NCBI RefSeq assembly: GCF_000017265.1 | Contig: NC_011144.1 | Span: forward strand, 1,590,001 to 1,654,000 | Source: Phenylobacterium zucineum HLK1 | GTDB lineage: Bacteria > Pseudomonadota > Alphaproteobacteria > Caulobacterales > Caulobacteraceae | DNA: 64,000 nucleotides | Reading direction: 5' to 3' | Part shown: positions 50,323 to 59,410 of the stretch, piece by piece | Numbering within the stretch: the first letter of the stretch is position 1 | Layout: each line of letters begins with the position of its first letter | Made by a program: the position numbers and the translations under genes | The notes under the pieces: model-generated | What the model saw: only the letters and a program-made list of their open reading frames with translations | What the model was told of the DNA's origin: nothing | The model's database searches: none

Positions 50323-50672
50323 TGATCTACCTCATTGTGAAGGCGCTGCTGTCCGGGCTGATCATCGCCGCGGTCTCGGAAGTCGCTCGGCGCAGCGCCG
50401 GCGCGGGAGCTCTCATCGCGTCCCTGCCTCTGGTGTCCATCCTCGGCATGATCTGGCTGTGGCGCGATACTGGTGATCCCGTCCGTCTCGCCGCGCACGC
50501 GGAGGCGACGTTCTGGTTCGTGTTGCCGTCCCTGCCGATGTTTCTGGTGGTGCCAGCCCTGATCCGTCGCGGACTCCACTTCTGGCCCGCCCTGGCGATC
50601 GGCTGCGCCCTGACGATGGGGCTCTACCTGGCCATGACCATCATCGGTCCCCGGCTCGGACTGAAACTGTGA
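50322..50672 (+). CDS. DUF3147 family membrane protein
   Basis: This 116-aa hydrophobic protein with about four transmembrane helices ('IYLIVKALLSGLIIAAVSEVARR', 'AGALIASLPLVSILGMIWLWRD', 'FWFVLPSLPMFLVVPALI', 'WPALAIGCALTMGLYLAM') matches the DUF3147 pattern. Function unknown; members commonly trail czcCBA operons. The ATG shares one base with the czcA stop. Confidence 0.85.
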
Positions 50673-50772
50673 CCAGGCTCGTGGATCTTATGGACGGCGA
50701 TCTCCAACTCGATCGCCTCGCTGCGTGTCCGACCCTTCCCCCGCAATGTCCACCTTGCAGGAGCCATCCGTG

Positions 50773-51477
50773 ATGTCGCGCCACCGTTTACCCCCTGGCG
50801 CGCTGCGCCTGCCCATCGCGGCCCTGATGTTCAGCCTGATCGCCGGCGCCGCCTGGGCGCATGGCGTCGCCGAAGGCGACAAGGGCTACATCCAGGAAAG
50901 CTCCGGGGTGCTGTTCGCGCCCTTCGTCTATCTGGGCGCCAAGCACATGGTCACCGGCTACGACCACCTGCTGTTCCTCGCCGGGGTGATCTTCTTCCTC
51001 TATCGGCTAAAGGACATCAGCCTCTATGTGACGATGTTCGCGCTGGGCCACTCGGTAACCCTGCTGGCCGGCGTGCTCAGCGGGATCAGCGTCAACGCCT
51101 ACCTGATCGACGCAATCATCGGCCTGTCGGTCGTCTACAAAGCGCTCGATAACCTCGGCGCCTTCCAGCGCTGGTTCGGCGTACAGCCGAACGCCAAGGC
51201 GGCCACCCTCATCTTCGGCCTGTTCCACGGCTTTGGCCTGGCCACCAAGCTGCAGGACTTCGAGCTCGCTCGCGACGGGCTGATCCCGAACCTGCTGGCC
51301 TTCAACATCGGCGTCGAGCTCGGCCAGATCCTGGCGTTGAGCCTGATCCTCATCGCCATGGGCTTCTGGCGGCGCACGCAAAGCTTCTGGAAGCACGCCT
51401 ACGCCGCCAACGTCGCGCTGATGGCGACGGGCTTCGTCCTGACCGGCTACCAGCTGGTCGGCTTCTTCGTCCCCTGA
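50773..51477 (+). CDS. hupE: HupE/UreJ family protein (putative nickel/cobalt permease)
   Basis: The start MSRHRLPPGALRL (AGGAG upstream) gives 234 aa; a GTG at 50725 would add 16 residues. A signal peptide ending '...GAAWAHG' is followed by 'LGAKHMVTGYDHLLFLAGVIFFL', the HupE/UreJ HxxxGxDH signature, and further helices with 'FGLFHGFGLA' and 'NIGVELGQI'. HupE proteins import nickel or cobalt or are accessory to metal homeostasis. Here it follows an efflux operon, which suggests metal handling in the opposite or balancing direction. Confidence 0.88.
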   Translation: MSRHRLPPGALRLPIAALMFSLIAGAAWAHGVAEGDKGYIQESSGVLFAPFVYLGAKHMVTGYDHLLFLAGVIFFLYRLKDISLYVTMFALGHSVTLLAGVLSGISVNAYLIDAIIGLSVVYKALDNLGAFQRWFGVQPNAKAATLIFGLFHGFGLATKLQDFELARDGLIPNLLAFNIGVELGQILALSLILIAMGFWRRTQSFWKHAYAANVALMATGFVLTGYQLVGFFVP

Positions 51478-51489
51478 CGGGAGATCTTC

Positions 51490-51658
51490 ATGTCCAACAG
51501 CCACAAGCCCGATCCCGCCGACCTACCGAGCACCGGGCGAACTGACCGCCGCTTTCGACGGCGCGCACGGCTGGTTCTGGCGCAATCGCGCCGGTAAGCC
51601 GGTGACGCTCACCCTGCGCGTCTCCGGCGACTTCGCGCGGCTGAAGCGGGTCGTCTGA
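51490..51658 (+). pseudogene. Remnant of a transmembrane-anchor protein gene of czc operons
   Basis: ATG 51490 begins MSNSHKPDPADLPS, the usual start of the ~200-aa anchor protein found behind czcCBA-hupE. It then jumps directly, in a shifted frame, to the family's C-terminus: 'APGELTAAFDGAHGWFWRNR' followed by 'AGKPVTLTLRVSGDFARLKR' and a TGA at 51656. The central transmembrane and domain region is missing, so an internal deletion plus frameshift has destroyed the gene. The N-terminal frame stops at TAA about 35 codons in. Family assignment is from memory. Confidence 0.75.
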
Positions 51659-52554
51659 TGTGAGGTCCGCTCCGCCGGCCTGGTGGAGCTGAGGGTTGAG
51701 CTGCTACCGGCTTCAGCGACGAACGAAAGCAACGACCCTTTGGAGACACCGAGGTTGCCGGTCGGAGCTGGTGGGCATAGTCTCCGAACATCGGGCTCTC
51801 GGCAGGCGACCAGTTCTCCCAAGACGATCCTTCGTCCAAGCGCTGCCCTGACCTAGGTTCGCCCGGGGCGGGTCTGACGCGCGCGTCGTCCGCGCGGTTG
51901 GAATCCCGTTGAGATCAGCGGCCAGTCCTGAATGACGGCAACCGCCGCTTCCGAGGCGGGTAAGGCGAGGGCCGCTGAAAGGTGCGGGGCTCCACCGTGG
52001 TCCAAACGATGGCTGGCGGAAGGGGAAGGCCTTCCCCTGCGTCGGAGCCGGGAAGTCGTCTCCGCCGACGCCTTCGGGGCTTGGCCCCCGCAACGCCCCT
52101 ATGCGGTGAGCAGCCGGCGGGCGGGCGCGTTCCGCCGTGCAGCGCCTGGCGGCGCGCAGGCTCCTTGCAGCCTTCACTCTTCTTGGGGCCGCCTGCGGCG
52201 GCCGTGGCTTAGGGCTCCGCCCTCAGCGCGCTTCGGAGCGGCTTCCGCCCAGCTTCGGTCCCCTCGCTCGGGCGGCAAGAGGGCAGGGCCGGCAGGCCCT
52301 GCAGCCGGTTCCCCGCGAAGCCGCCCCGACAAGGTTCGGGGCTGACCTCCCGTTGGCCCACCGCAGTCCGCAGCACGCTCTCCCGTCGGCGTGGCGCCCC
52401 CGGCTTCCCTGCTGCTGATCCGGAGAAACCCCCTGCCGTCGGGGGGGAGTGGAAAGAAAAATTCAACAGCGTCTGAGGGGACGGCCATCCCACTGCGTAG
52501 CTCCAGAAGGGGGCCCATGGCGGCCTGACAAAACATTGCTCTGGAGCAGCAGTC
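51659..52554 (+). other. ~900-bp GC-rich stretch without a convincing gene
   Basis: Several open frames exist on both strands but their translations are Ala/Arg/Gly/Pro-rich and overlap each other with no ribosome binding sites, so I do not call genes. The stretch holds the 16-bp palindrome at 52022, a C-run/G-run hairpin (CCCC...GGGG) near 52430-52447, and an A-rich tract at 52450-52465 before the TonB receptor. It may be a long leader or promoter region, or eroded mobile-element sequence following the deleted anchor gene. Confidence 0.5.
52022..52037. repeat. Perfect 16-bp palindrome GGGGAAGG-CCTTCCCC
   Basis: A perfect dyad with no loop lies in the gene-free stretch ahead of the TonB-dependent receptor. 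It could be a protein binding site or chance in GC-rich DNA. Confidence 0.6.
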
Positions 52555-55542
52555 TTGGCCGACATCACTTATCGCAGCCGCATTCTCGGCTCATCCATCC
52601 TCGGAGGCGTCGCCTTCCTTTCCGCCACGGCGCTCGCGGTTACGCCCGCCGCGGCGCAAGACGCCACTGCGGCTCTCGCAGCGAACGCGCAGACGGCCGG
52701 CGAATTGGACGAAGTCGTCGTCACCGGTTCGCGGATCGCCCGCAAGGACTACCTGGCAAACAGCCCGATCGTAACGGTCACGCAGGACGACGTGCGGGCG
52801 ACCGGCTCGGCCAATATCGAAACCCTGATCAATGAACTTCCGCAGTTCACGCCGCTGGGCAGCGCGTCTTCGAACAGCCCGAACCTGGCAGGCCAGGCTC
52901 AGGTTCAGCTGCGTGGCCTCGGCGCCATCCGAACCCTGGTGCTGCTGAATGGCCGTCGGGTCGTCCCCTCGAGCGCCTCGTCCGTCGTCGACCTGAACCT
53001 GCTCCCGACGCCTTTGATCTCGAGCGTCGAGACCATCACCGGCGGCGCCTCGTCGACGTACGGCTCTGACGCCGTGGCCGGCGTGTTGAACTTCCGGCTG
53101 AACGAGAACTTCGAAGGCGTCCAGCTCGACGTGCAGTACGGCGTCTCCGATCGCGGGGATGCGGAGAGCGAAGTCTACAGCGTTACGATGGGCGGCGACA
53201 TCGCCGACGGTCGCGGCAACGCGGTGCTGTCACTGAGCTACTCCGATCGGGACTCGGTCTTGAATGCGGCGCGCGAGTTCTCGCGCATCTCCGGCTTCGC
53301 CGGCACCTCGCCTCTCGGCTCCACCGTCTTCGACGCCAACAACCTCCCGTCGGCCGCCGCCGTGAGCGCGGCGGTGCCCGGCGCCGCCCGCGGGAACACC
53401 TTCGGCTTCAACAACAACGGCACGCTGTTCGCTTACCAGGGCGCCCGGGACTACATCAGCCCCGGCGGCCTCGACTACGAAGGCTTCCGGATGCCGGGGC
53501 CGCTGCAGCAGACCGACTTCACCTATACGACCGGTGATCGGAACTACATGATCATCCCGCAGCAGCGCTACAACATCTACGGCGCGGCGAACTATGAGAT
53601 CACAGCATTCGCGGAAGCCTACGCCGACTTCCTGTTCTCGCAGTACGAGGCTGGCAACCAGTTGGCCTCCAACCCTGCGACCGGCCCCACCACCGGCTTC
53701 CGGATCCCGGGAACCAACCCTTTCATTCCGGCCGAGCTGCGGGCGGTCCTGAACTCCCGTCCCAATCCGAACGGCAGCTTCCGCCTCGACAAGCGCTTCA
53801 ACGAACTCGGTCCGCGCCGGCAGAACGAGACCTACGACGTCTACCAGATCACCACGGGCCTCCGCGGCCGCCTGCCGGTGCGCGATTGGACCTACGACGC
53901 CTACCTCTCCTATGGCCGCGTGGACAACGGGACGACGTACACCGGCTACCTGTCCCGCTCAGCGGTCCAGCGTCTGCTGGACGCCCCCGACGGCGGGGCC
54001 TCGATCTGCGCCGGCGGATTCAACCCCTTCGGCGAGAAGCCGCTGAGCGCCGCCTGCATCGACTACGTCAGCCGGGTGCCCAAGAACACCACGACAAACG
54101 ATCAGCGCGTGGCTGAAATCAACCTGCAAGGCGGGGTCTTCAACCTTCCGGCCGGTGAAGTCCGGGTGGCCCTCGGGGCCACCCACCGCGAGCAGAACTA
54201 CGACTTCGTCCCCGACGAATTGATGCTGGCGACCTTCACGCTGAACGGAACCACCGGCCCCGAACTCGCCGGCGCCTCCGGTCAGCCGCTTTCGGGATCG
54301 GACAAGGTCCGCGAAATCTACGGCGAAGTCCTGATCCCGCTCCTCCGGGACCTGCCCTTCGTGCACAGCCTGGAGACGAACCTCGGCTACCGGCTCTCGA
54401 AGTACGACACGATCGGCCGCGTGAGCTCCTACAAGGCGGACCTGAGCTGGGAGATCGTCGAGGGGCTGCGGATCCGCGGCGGCGTGCAACGCGCCGTTCG
54501 CGCGCCGTCCATCAACGAGCTGTTCGCCACGCAGAACCTCACCTTCATGAACATCGGCGTGCCGATCTCGTCGGCGGGTGTGCCGCAGTTCTCTGGCGAC
54601 CCGTGCGACATCCGGGGCGCCTACCGGGCGCCGGGGGCCGCAAACGCCGCTCAGGTGCGCGCCCTGTGCCTCGCGCAGAACGTGCCGGGTCAGGTCATCG
54701 ACGCCTACACGTTCTCGAACTCGCAGACCCCGGGACTGACAGGCGGCAACCCGCTCCTGGAGGAAGAGACCGCCGACTCGTTCACCGTCGGCGCAACCTG
54801 GCAGTCGCCGTTCTCCAATCCGTGGTTCAGTCGCTTGTCCGGTTCGATCGACTACTACGACATCACCATCAAGGACGTGGTTGGCACGCTGGCCACCACG
54901 GAACAGCTGCGCCGCTGCTTCAATGAGAACGGCACGTCCAACCCGACCTACGATCCCAGCAACTTCTTCTGTCAGCTGTTCAGCCGCGACCCGAACTCGG
55001 GGCAGATCACCAACACCCTCGAGACGAACGCCAACCTGGGCACGCTGAAGACGAGCGGCATCGACTTCCAGATCGATTGGGCCGTAACGCTGGCCGACGT
55101 GGGTGGGCCGGAATGGGGCGCCCTGGCGCTCAACGTGATGGGGACCAAGCTGCAGGACTGGAAGCGCCAGGACCTGCCGGGCGGCGCCTTCACCGATCGG
55201 AAGGGGACGGTCTCGAACACCTTCGGCCTGACGCTGCCGGAGTGGAAGTTCCTGTCGACCCTGAGCTGGAACTACGAGCCCTTCAGCGTTGGCGTGCGCT
55301 GGCGCTACCAGGGCGAGGTCGAGAACTTCAACAACCGCGAGCAGGTCCTGGGCGCGGTCAACTACTTCGACCTGAACACCACGTGGAAAGTGAACAAGAC
55401 TGTGACGCTCCGCGGCGGGGTGAACAACCTCACGGACAAGCAGCCTCCGGTCTACTCGCCGGCGATCGCGGCGAACACCGACCCCTCCACCTATGACCTG
55501 GTCGGCCGCCGCTATTATCTCGGCCTCACCGCCCGCTTCTAA
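52555..55542 (+). CDS. TonB-dependent outer-membrane receptor
   Basis: TTG 52555, with GGAG eight bases upstream, gives 995 aa. A signal peptide ('SSILGGVAFLSATALAVTPAAAQ') is followed by the TonB box region 'ELDEVVVTGSRIARKDYLANS', a plug domain ('QVQLRGLGAIRTLVLLNGRR', 'GGASSTYGSDAVAGVLNF') and a 22-strand barrel ending 'YYLGLTARF'. This is the large 'vitamin B12/siderophore-like' receptor class that is numerous in Caulobacterales. The substrate cannot be told; the DUF4198 gene behind it, in a family with nickel-uptake members, points to metal uptake. Confidence 0.93.
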   Translation: MADITYRSRILGSSILGGVAFLSATALAVTPAAAQDATAALAANAQTAGELDEVVVTGSRIARKDYLANSPIVTVTQDDVRATGSANIETLINELPQFTPLGSASSNSPNLAGQAQVQLRGLGAIRTLVLLNGRRVVPSSASSVVDLNLLPTPLISSVETITGGASSTYGSDAVAGVLNFRLNENFEGVQLDVQYGVSDRGDAESEVYSVTMGGDIADGRGNAVLSLSYSDRDSVLNAAREFSRISGFAGTSPLGSTVFDANNLPSAAAVSAAVPGAARGNTFGFNNNGTLFAYQGARDYISPGGLDYEGFRMPGPLQQTDFTYTTGDRNYMIIPQQRYNIYGAANYEITAFAEAYADFLFSQYEAGNQLASNPATGPTTGFRIPGTNPFIPAELRAVLNSRPNPNGSFRLDKRFNELGPRRQNETYDVYQITTGLRGRLPVRDWTYDAYLSYGRVDNGTTYTGYLSRSAVQRLLDAPDGGASICAGGFNPFGEKPLSAACIDYVSRVPKNTTTNDQRVAEINLQGGVFNLPAGEVRVALGATHREQNYDFVPDELMLATFTLNGTTGPELAGASGQPLSGSDKVREIYGEVLIPLLRDLPFVHSLETNLGYRLSKYDTIGRVSSYKADLSWEIVEGLRIRGGVQRAVRAPSINELFATQNLTFMNIGVPISSAGVPQFSGDPCDIRGAYRAPGAANAAQVRALCLAQNVPGQVIDAYTFSNSQTPGLTGGNPLLEEETADSFTVGATWQSPFSNPWFSRLSGSIDYYDITIKDVVGTLATTEQLRRCFNENGTSNPTYDPSNFFCQLFSRDPNSGQITNTLETNANLGTLKTSGIDFQIDWAVTLADVGGPEWGALALNVMGTKLQDWKRQDLPGGAFTDRKGTVSNTFGLTLPEWKFLSTLSWNYEPFSVGVRWRYQGEVENFNNREQVLGAVNYFDLNTTWKVNKTVTLRGGVNNLTDKQPPVYSPAIAANTDPSTYDLVGRRYYLGLTARF

Positions 55543-55564
55543 GCTCGAGAAAAGGTTCGAACCG

Positions 55565-56371
55565 ATGAAAAGATCTCTTTTGACCGTCGCGACGGCGCTC
55601 GGGCTGCTATTCGCCGGCAGCGCGGCTGCGCACGACTTCTTCCTGGTTCCGGAGGGGTTCGTGGGCGCGGGCGGGCGACCGCTCATCATCCACGCCACGT
55701 CCTCCTCCGACTTCCCGGCGCTGAACGTCGGCTCGCCGCGGACGCGCATCGAATCGGCTCGCGCGGTGGTCGGCGGCCAGCCCGCCGCCGTCGAGGTGCA
55801 GGCGCAGGCCGCCAAGTCGCTGCCCTTGTCCGTCTCCACCGAGGCGTCCGGTATGGGGGTGGTGACGGTCCAGACCATCTGGGGCGAGTCCAACTGGCGC
55901 CCTGACCAGGTGGACATCTACCTCGAGGAGCATCCCTTCAAGGCCGAGGAGGTCGCCGCGGTCCACCGGCTCCTGCCGAAGGGCGCGCCGCTCCAGATCC
56001 GCTCCCGCCGTCTGGCCAAGACCCTGGTCTGCGTCCGCGCCTGCACGCCGACGACGTCGGCCCCGGCCGGGCTGGAGGTGGAGTTCGTGCCGGCGTTCGA
56101 CGCGGGCGGCGCCTCACCGTCGCGGTTCCAGCTCGTGCGGAACGGCCGCCCCCTGGCGGGTTACCCCGTCACGGTGCGGCCGGCCCGCGGGGAGCGGCAG
56201 AACGTCCTCACCGATAACGACGGCTGGGTGCGGATGCCCGCCGGCCTGTCCGGGCCGGTGATGCTGGTGGCCGCCACGCTGGATCCCCCGAAGGAGCCTG
56301 GGGGACGCTTCGTCACCAACAATGCGTCGGTGACGTTCGAAGCCGGGCAAGGGCACGGCGGCGCCCACTGA
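55565..56371 (+). CDS. DUF4198 domain periplasmic protein
   Basis: The start MKRSLLTVATALGLLFAGSAAA is a signal peptide; 268 aa. The mature protein begins 'HDFFLVPEGFVGAGGRPLIIHA', the typical N-terminal His of DUF4198/NikK-like proteins, and ends with an Ig-like domain ('TDNDGWVRMPAGLSGPVMLVAAT'). Members sit beside metal transporters or TonB receptors and probably bind a metal ion in the periplasm. 22 bp after the receptor, so co-transcribed; a strong hairpin follows. Confidence 0.88.
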   Translation: MKRSLLTVATALGLLFAGSAAAHDFFLVPEGFVGAGGRPLIIHATSSSDFPALNVGSPRTRIESARAVVGGQPAAVEVQAQAAKSLPLSVSTEASGMGVVTVQTIWGESNWRPDQVDIYLEEHPFKAEEVAAVHRLLPKGAPLQIRSRRLAKTLVCVRACTPTTSAPAGLEVEFVPAFDAGGASPSRFQLVRNGRPLAGYPVTVRPARGERQNVLTDNDGWVRMPAGLSGPVMLVAATLDPPKEPGGRFVTNNASVTFEAGQGHGGAH

Positions 56372-56387
56372 TCTAGGGCGCCGCCAT

Positions 56388-56438
56388 CCATCCGCGCGGG
56401 CCGCTCGGAGACCCCCGCTCCGAGCCCCGCGCGGATGG
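56388..56438. terminator. Long perfect stem-loop between convergent genes
   Basis: CCATCCGCGCGGG pairs with CCCGCGCGGATGG, and inside it GCTCGGAG pairs with CTCCGAGC around a 7-base loop, giving a 21-bp stem with one two-base bulge. It lies just after the DUF4198 stop and ahead of the convergent MFS gene end, so it can serve as a terminator for one or both directions. No long T-run follows. Confidence 0.75.
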
Positions 56439-56590
56439 CATGTTGCGGTGAGCGCAGCCGACGTCGCCGGTCCCGCCGGCCGCGTGGCCGTCCCCCGCCG
56501 GGCGCGAGCCCGACCTTTTCCCACGCCGCCGCCGGCGGCATGCGCATCGCGAGGGGGCACAGGATAGTCTCCGGCGTTCCAATCTGCGGC

Positions 56591-57853
56591 TCACGGCTCG
56601 GACCGCGCGCGCGGCATGCGCGGCGGAACTCGCGCGGCGGCGTGCGCGATCGTGGCCGCCACTGCGAGAAGCGCGGCGCCGAGGAGCATCGCGCCAGCGC
56701 CACGGTGTGGAACCCCGTTCTGCGAATTCAGGGCATAGGCGGCCCCGAAGAGGAGGGGACCCACCGCGCTCGCCGCTCCCTGGACGGCGACGCTCGCCCC
56801 TTGCAGCCGGCCTTGCTGCTCGCGCTCCACCCTGCCGGCCAGAATCGCCATGAGCGCCGGGGCGGCGACCGCGCCGGCGGCGTAGATCGGCAGCGCCAGC
56901 CCGAAGACGAGCCCCGTGGGCGCGACCGCAAAGACCACCAGCGCCAGCATCAGGCATAAGAGGCCGAACACCAGTGTGGCCGGCTCGCCGTAGCGCCGGG
57001 TCAGGGGGGCCACGGCGACCGCCTGGGCCAAGACGCGCGCAGCGCCCAGGCCCATGAGCGCCAGGCCCGCGGCGCTGGCGCTCCAGCCATACCGCTCGAG
57101 CACGTAGAGGACGAAGAATGTGGGCAAGGCCTGGTCGGCCAGGGCGGCGAGCGCCAGCACAAGCCCATGCGTCCTGAGGGCGCGGCGCCGAAGAAGCGCG
57201 GTCAGCCCACCGAAGGGGACGGCGCGCCGCCACACGAGGCCCGTGCTGCGCCGCTCTATGGGCAGCGACTCCTTGAGGCGAAAGCGCGCGTAGAGCCAGG
57301 CCACGGCGGCGGATGCGCCGCACACCAGGAACGGAAGACGCAGGTGAAGGTCGGCCAAGGCGCCCCCCAGGGCGGGACCCGCAATGAACCCGGCTGACCA
57401 GGCCGCGCCCAGCAGGCCGAGCCGGCGGGCCAGTTCGTCGCCTGCGCTCACGTCGATGATGTAGGCGCTGCAGGCGATGATGCTGGCCGCGAGCGCTCCG
57501 CTGATCAGGCGTCCGACGAGAAGCCAGCCGAGACTGGGCGCCAGGGCCATGAACAGGGCGTCGCACGCCAGTCCGGCCAGGGCCGCCAGGAGCACTGGGC
57601 GGCGTCCGAACCGATCCGCCAAGACGCCCATGATGGGCGCGCTCAGGAACTGCGCGGCGCCCCAGGCGGCGGCGAGGAGGGCGAGCCACACGGCCGGGTC
57701 CGCGCCGTCCGAGCCGGCGAGTTGCTCCACCAGATGCGGCAGCGCCGGGACGATGATGCCGACGGACATGGCGTCGAGCGCCGCCACGACGAAGACCGGG
57801 TGTGGAAAGCCCGGCCTCCAGGATGCGCCTCGAGCGCCGGTCAGCGGGGGCAT
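56591..57853 (-). CDS. MFS transporter, TetA-like
   Basis: This 420-aa, twelve-helix MFS protein has motif A 'GVLADRFGRRPVLLAALAGL' and the TetA-like 'MSVGIIVPALPHLVEQLAG' in helix 1 and 'AAWGAAQFLSAPIMGVLADR'. Helix 4-5 contains 'LVGRLISGALAASIIACSAYI'. It resembles tetracycline/H+ antiporters, but many such MFS genes in metal operons export other compounds. The upstream methyltransferase gene on the same strand is 3 bp away, and a broken AraC regulator is divergent. Confidence 0.88.
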   Translation of the reverse strand: MPPLTGARGASWRPGFPHPVFVVAALDAMSVGIIVPALPHLVEQLAGSDGADPAVWLALLAAAWGAAQFLSAPIMGVLADRFGRRPVLLAALAGLACDALFMALAPSLGWLLVGRLISGALAASIIACSAYIIDVSAGDELARRLGLLGAAWSAGFIAGPALGGALADLHLRLPFLVCGASAAVAWLYARFRLKESLPIERRSTGLVWRRAVPFGGLTALLRRRALRTHGLVLALAALADQALPTFFVLYVLERYGWSASAAGLALMGLGAARVLAQAVAVAPLTRRYGEPATLVFGLLCLMLALVVFAVAPTGLVFGLALPIYAAGAVAAPALMAILAGRVEREQQGRLQGASVAVQGAASAVGPLLFGAAYALNSQNGVPHRGAGAMLLGAALLAVAATIAHAAARVPPRMPRARSEP

Positions 57854-57856
57854 CGC

Positions 57857-58588
57857 CTAGGCGGGACGGAAGCCGCGAAACAGGAGGCATCCGTCGTCGC
57901 TCAGGCCATGCTGGCGGGCCGCGTCGAGGATGCGGTCGAGCTCCGAGGCCAGGTCCGGCGGGGACCCGATCTGGGCGAGCCGGTCGCGGGCGTTCGCTTC
58001 CAATGGGCCCAGGGGCAGGGCGGTGAGCACGAGTTCGTAGCCGTACCGCGCCTCGAACTCCGCCGCCGCAGCGAGCATCCGCACGAACTCGGAAGCCTCT
58101 ATGGAGGGGTTGTGCACGAAGCCCAGGCGACGGTCGATCCGCTTCAGCCATTCGTCGTAGGCGCGCGCGACGCGCTGGCAGGGCAGGGCGTCGTCGTACC
58201 AGCTGTCGAGCACCAGCACGCCACGGCGCGCGACGCGGGCCGCCTCGCCCAGGGCCCGGCCGAGGCGCTCCACGTGATGCGCCGTATAGTCGAAGACGAC
58301 CAGATCGAACGATGCGTCGGGGAACGGCAGCGCCTCGGCGCGGGCCGCGTGGACATCGAGACCGCGCGCCCCGGCGAGCTCGCGCGCCGTGGGCTCCGGC
58401 TCCACGCCGGCTACCGCCACGCCATGGGCCTGCACGTCCGCCAAGAGCCCGCCCGCGCCGCAGCCGACCTCCAGGAGGGAGGCGGGCGCCAGCTCCAGGA
58501 TCTCCTCGAGCAGCCGCCGCTTGTAGCGCCTGTGCGGACGCTCGGCGGCGGGTCGCGACATGGGCGGGATCATCAACGGGGGCTGCAT
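57857..58588 (-). CDS. Class I SAM-dependent methyltransferase
   Basis: This protein is 243 aa from ATG 58588; starts at 58573 or 58561 (MSRPAAERPHRRYKRR) are also possible. SAM motif I 'LLEVGCGAGGLLADV' is followed by an acidic 'GVEPEPTARELA', and 'LPFPDASFDLVVFDYTAHHVE' is the motif II/III region of methyltransferase-11 proteins. Substrate unknown. Arsenite methyltransferase ArsM seems unlikely because the required cysteine pattern is missing. Operon with the TetA-like exporter. Confidence 0.85.
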   Translation of the reverse strand: MQPPLMIPPMSRPAAERPHRRYKRRLLEEILELAPASLLEVGCGAGGLLADVQAHGVAVAGVEPEPTARELAGARGLDVHAARAEALPFPDASFDLVVFDYTAHHVERLGRALGEAARVARRGVLVLDSWYDDALPCQRVARAYDEWLKRIDRRLGFVHNPSIEASEFVRMLAAAAEFEARYGYELVLTALPLGPLEANARDRLAQIGSPPDLASELDRILDAARQHGLSDDGCLLFRGFRPA

Positions 58589-58690
58589 GGGGGCTCCTGG
58601 TCCTCGGGTCGCCCAGGCTGGGGGACTGCGGCCCTGTCGGATAGGTGCTATTCAGACGAGAAACATTCCAAAGACGACAGGAGCCGGTCG

Positions 58691-59409
58691 ATGCTCATCG
58701 CCGAGCGCGCGCGGTTCGAGGCTGGCTTCTCCGGCCACTGGCATGATCATCCGCGGGCGCAGCTGATCTACCCTGAGCAGGGCGTGATGGTGCTGCACAC
58801 CGGCCAGGGACAGTGGGTGACGCCGCCGCTGCAGGCCTGTTGGCTGCCGCGGGCGAGCCGCACCGGGTGGAGACCTCGCGCGGCTTCGACATGGTGAGCG
58901 TCTACTGCGCAGGTGCCTGGCTGCGGCGGCTGCCCAGCCGACCCGGCGTGGTCCCCGTCAGCGCCTTGCTGAAGGCGCTGATCGGCGGGATCCCGGACGC
59001 CGGCCCGGCGCGCCGCCGCCGCCTGGCGCTGCTCTTCGCCGACGAGGTCCATCTCGAGCCGGCGCCCGCCCTCTTCATCCCCGAACTCGCGGGGCGGCTC
59101 CTGGGCGTCCTGGCGGCGGCTTTGCGGGCGGACCCGGCCGACGAGCGGACGCTCGCGGCCTGGGCGGCCGAGCTTGGGGTCAGCAGCCGCACGCTGGCCC
59201 GCGAATTCGAGCGCCGCGCCCAGCTCACCTTCACCGCCTATCGCCGTCAGGTGCGGCTGAGGGCGGCGCTGATCCGAATGGCGGAAGGCCAGTCCATCAC
59301 CCAGGTCGGTCTGGACCTCGGCTTTGGCAGCGCCAGCAACTTCATCCGGGCTTTCCGCGCCGCCACCGGGGTGACGCCGGCCCGCTACTTCGCCGCGCGC
59401 ACCGGCTGA
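58691..59409 (+). pseudogene. AraC-family regulator with a frameshift
   Basis: ATG 58691 starts a cupin-type AraC sensor domain ('FEAGFSGHWHDHPRAQLIYPEQGVMVLHTG'). Near 58846-58853 the frame shifts: 'QACWLP' continues only in the -1 frame as 'GEPHRVETSRGFDMVSVYCAG', as if one base had been lost in the GC-rich CTGCCGCGGGCG. The second half has a complete AraC DNA-binding domain ('LGVSSRTLAREFERRAQL' and 'LDLGFGSASNFIRAFRAATG'). Divergent from the methyltransferase/MFS operon it presumably controlled. A sequencing error is the main alternative. Confidence 0.8.
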
Positions 59410-59410
59410 C

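Noticed and set aside
52045..52110. Cobalamin-riboswitch-like strings (GGGAA ... CCCCGCAAC) ahead of the TonB receptor
   Set aside because: The GGTG element and the ACTGT that follow in the B12 consensus are missing and the spacing is wrong, so it is most likely coincidence in GC-rich DNA.
51713..52345. Open frames on both strands in the gap before the TonB receptor
   Set aside because: Overlapping frames of Ala/Arg/Pro-rich composition, no ribosome binding sites, no recognisable motif.
52440..52456. Weak similarity of GAGTGGAAAG to the guaA end GAGTGGGAATGA
   Set aside because: Only about eight matching bases; too short to claim an attachment site.
57857..58588. ArsM arsenite methyltransferase
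   Set aside because: The neighbourhood is arsenic-rich but the conserved ArsM cysteines are absent and the gene pairs with an MFS exporter.
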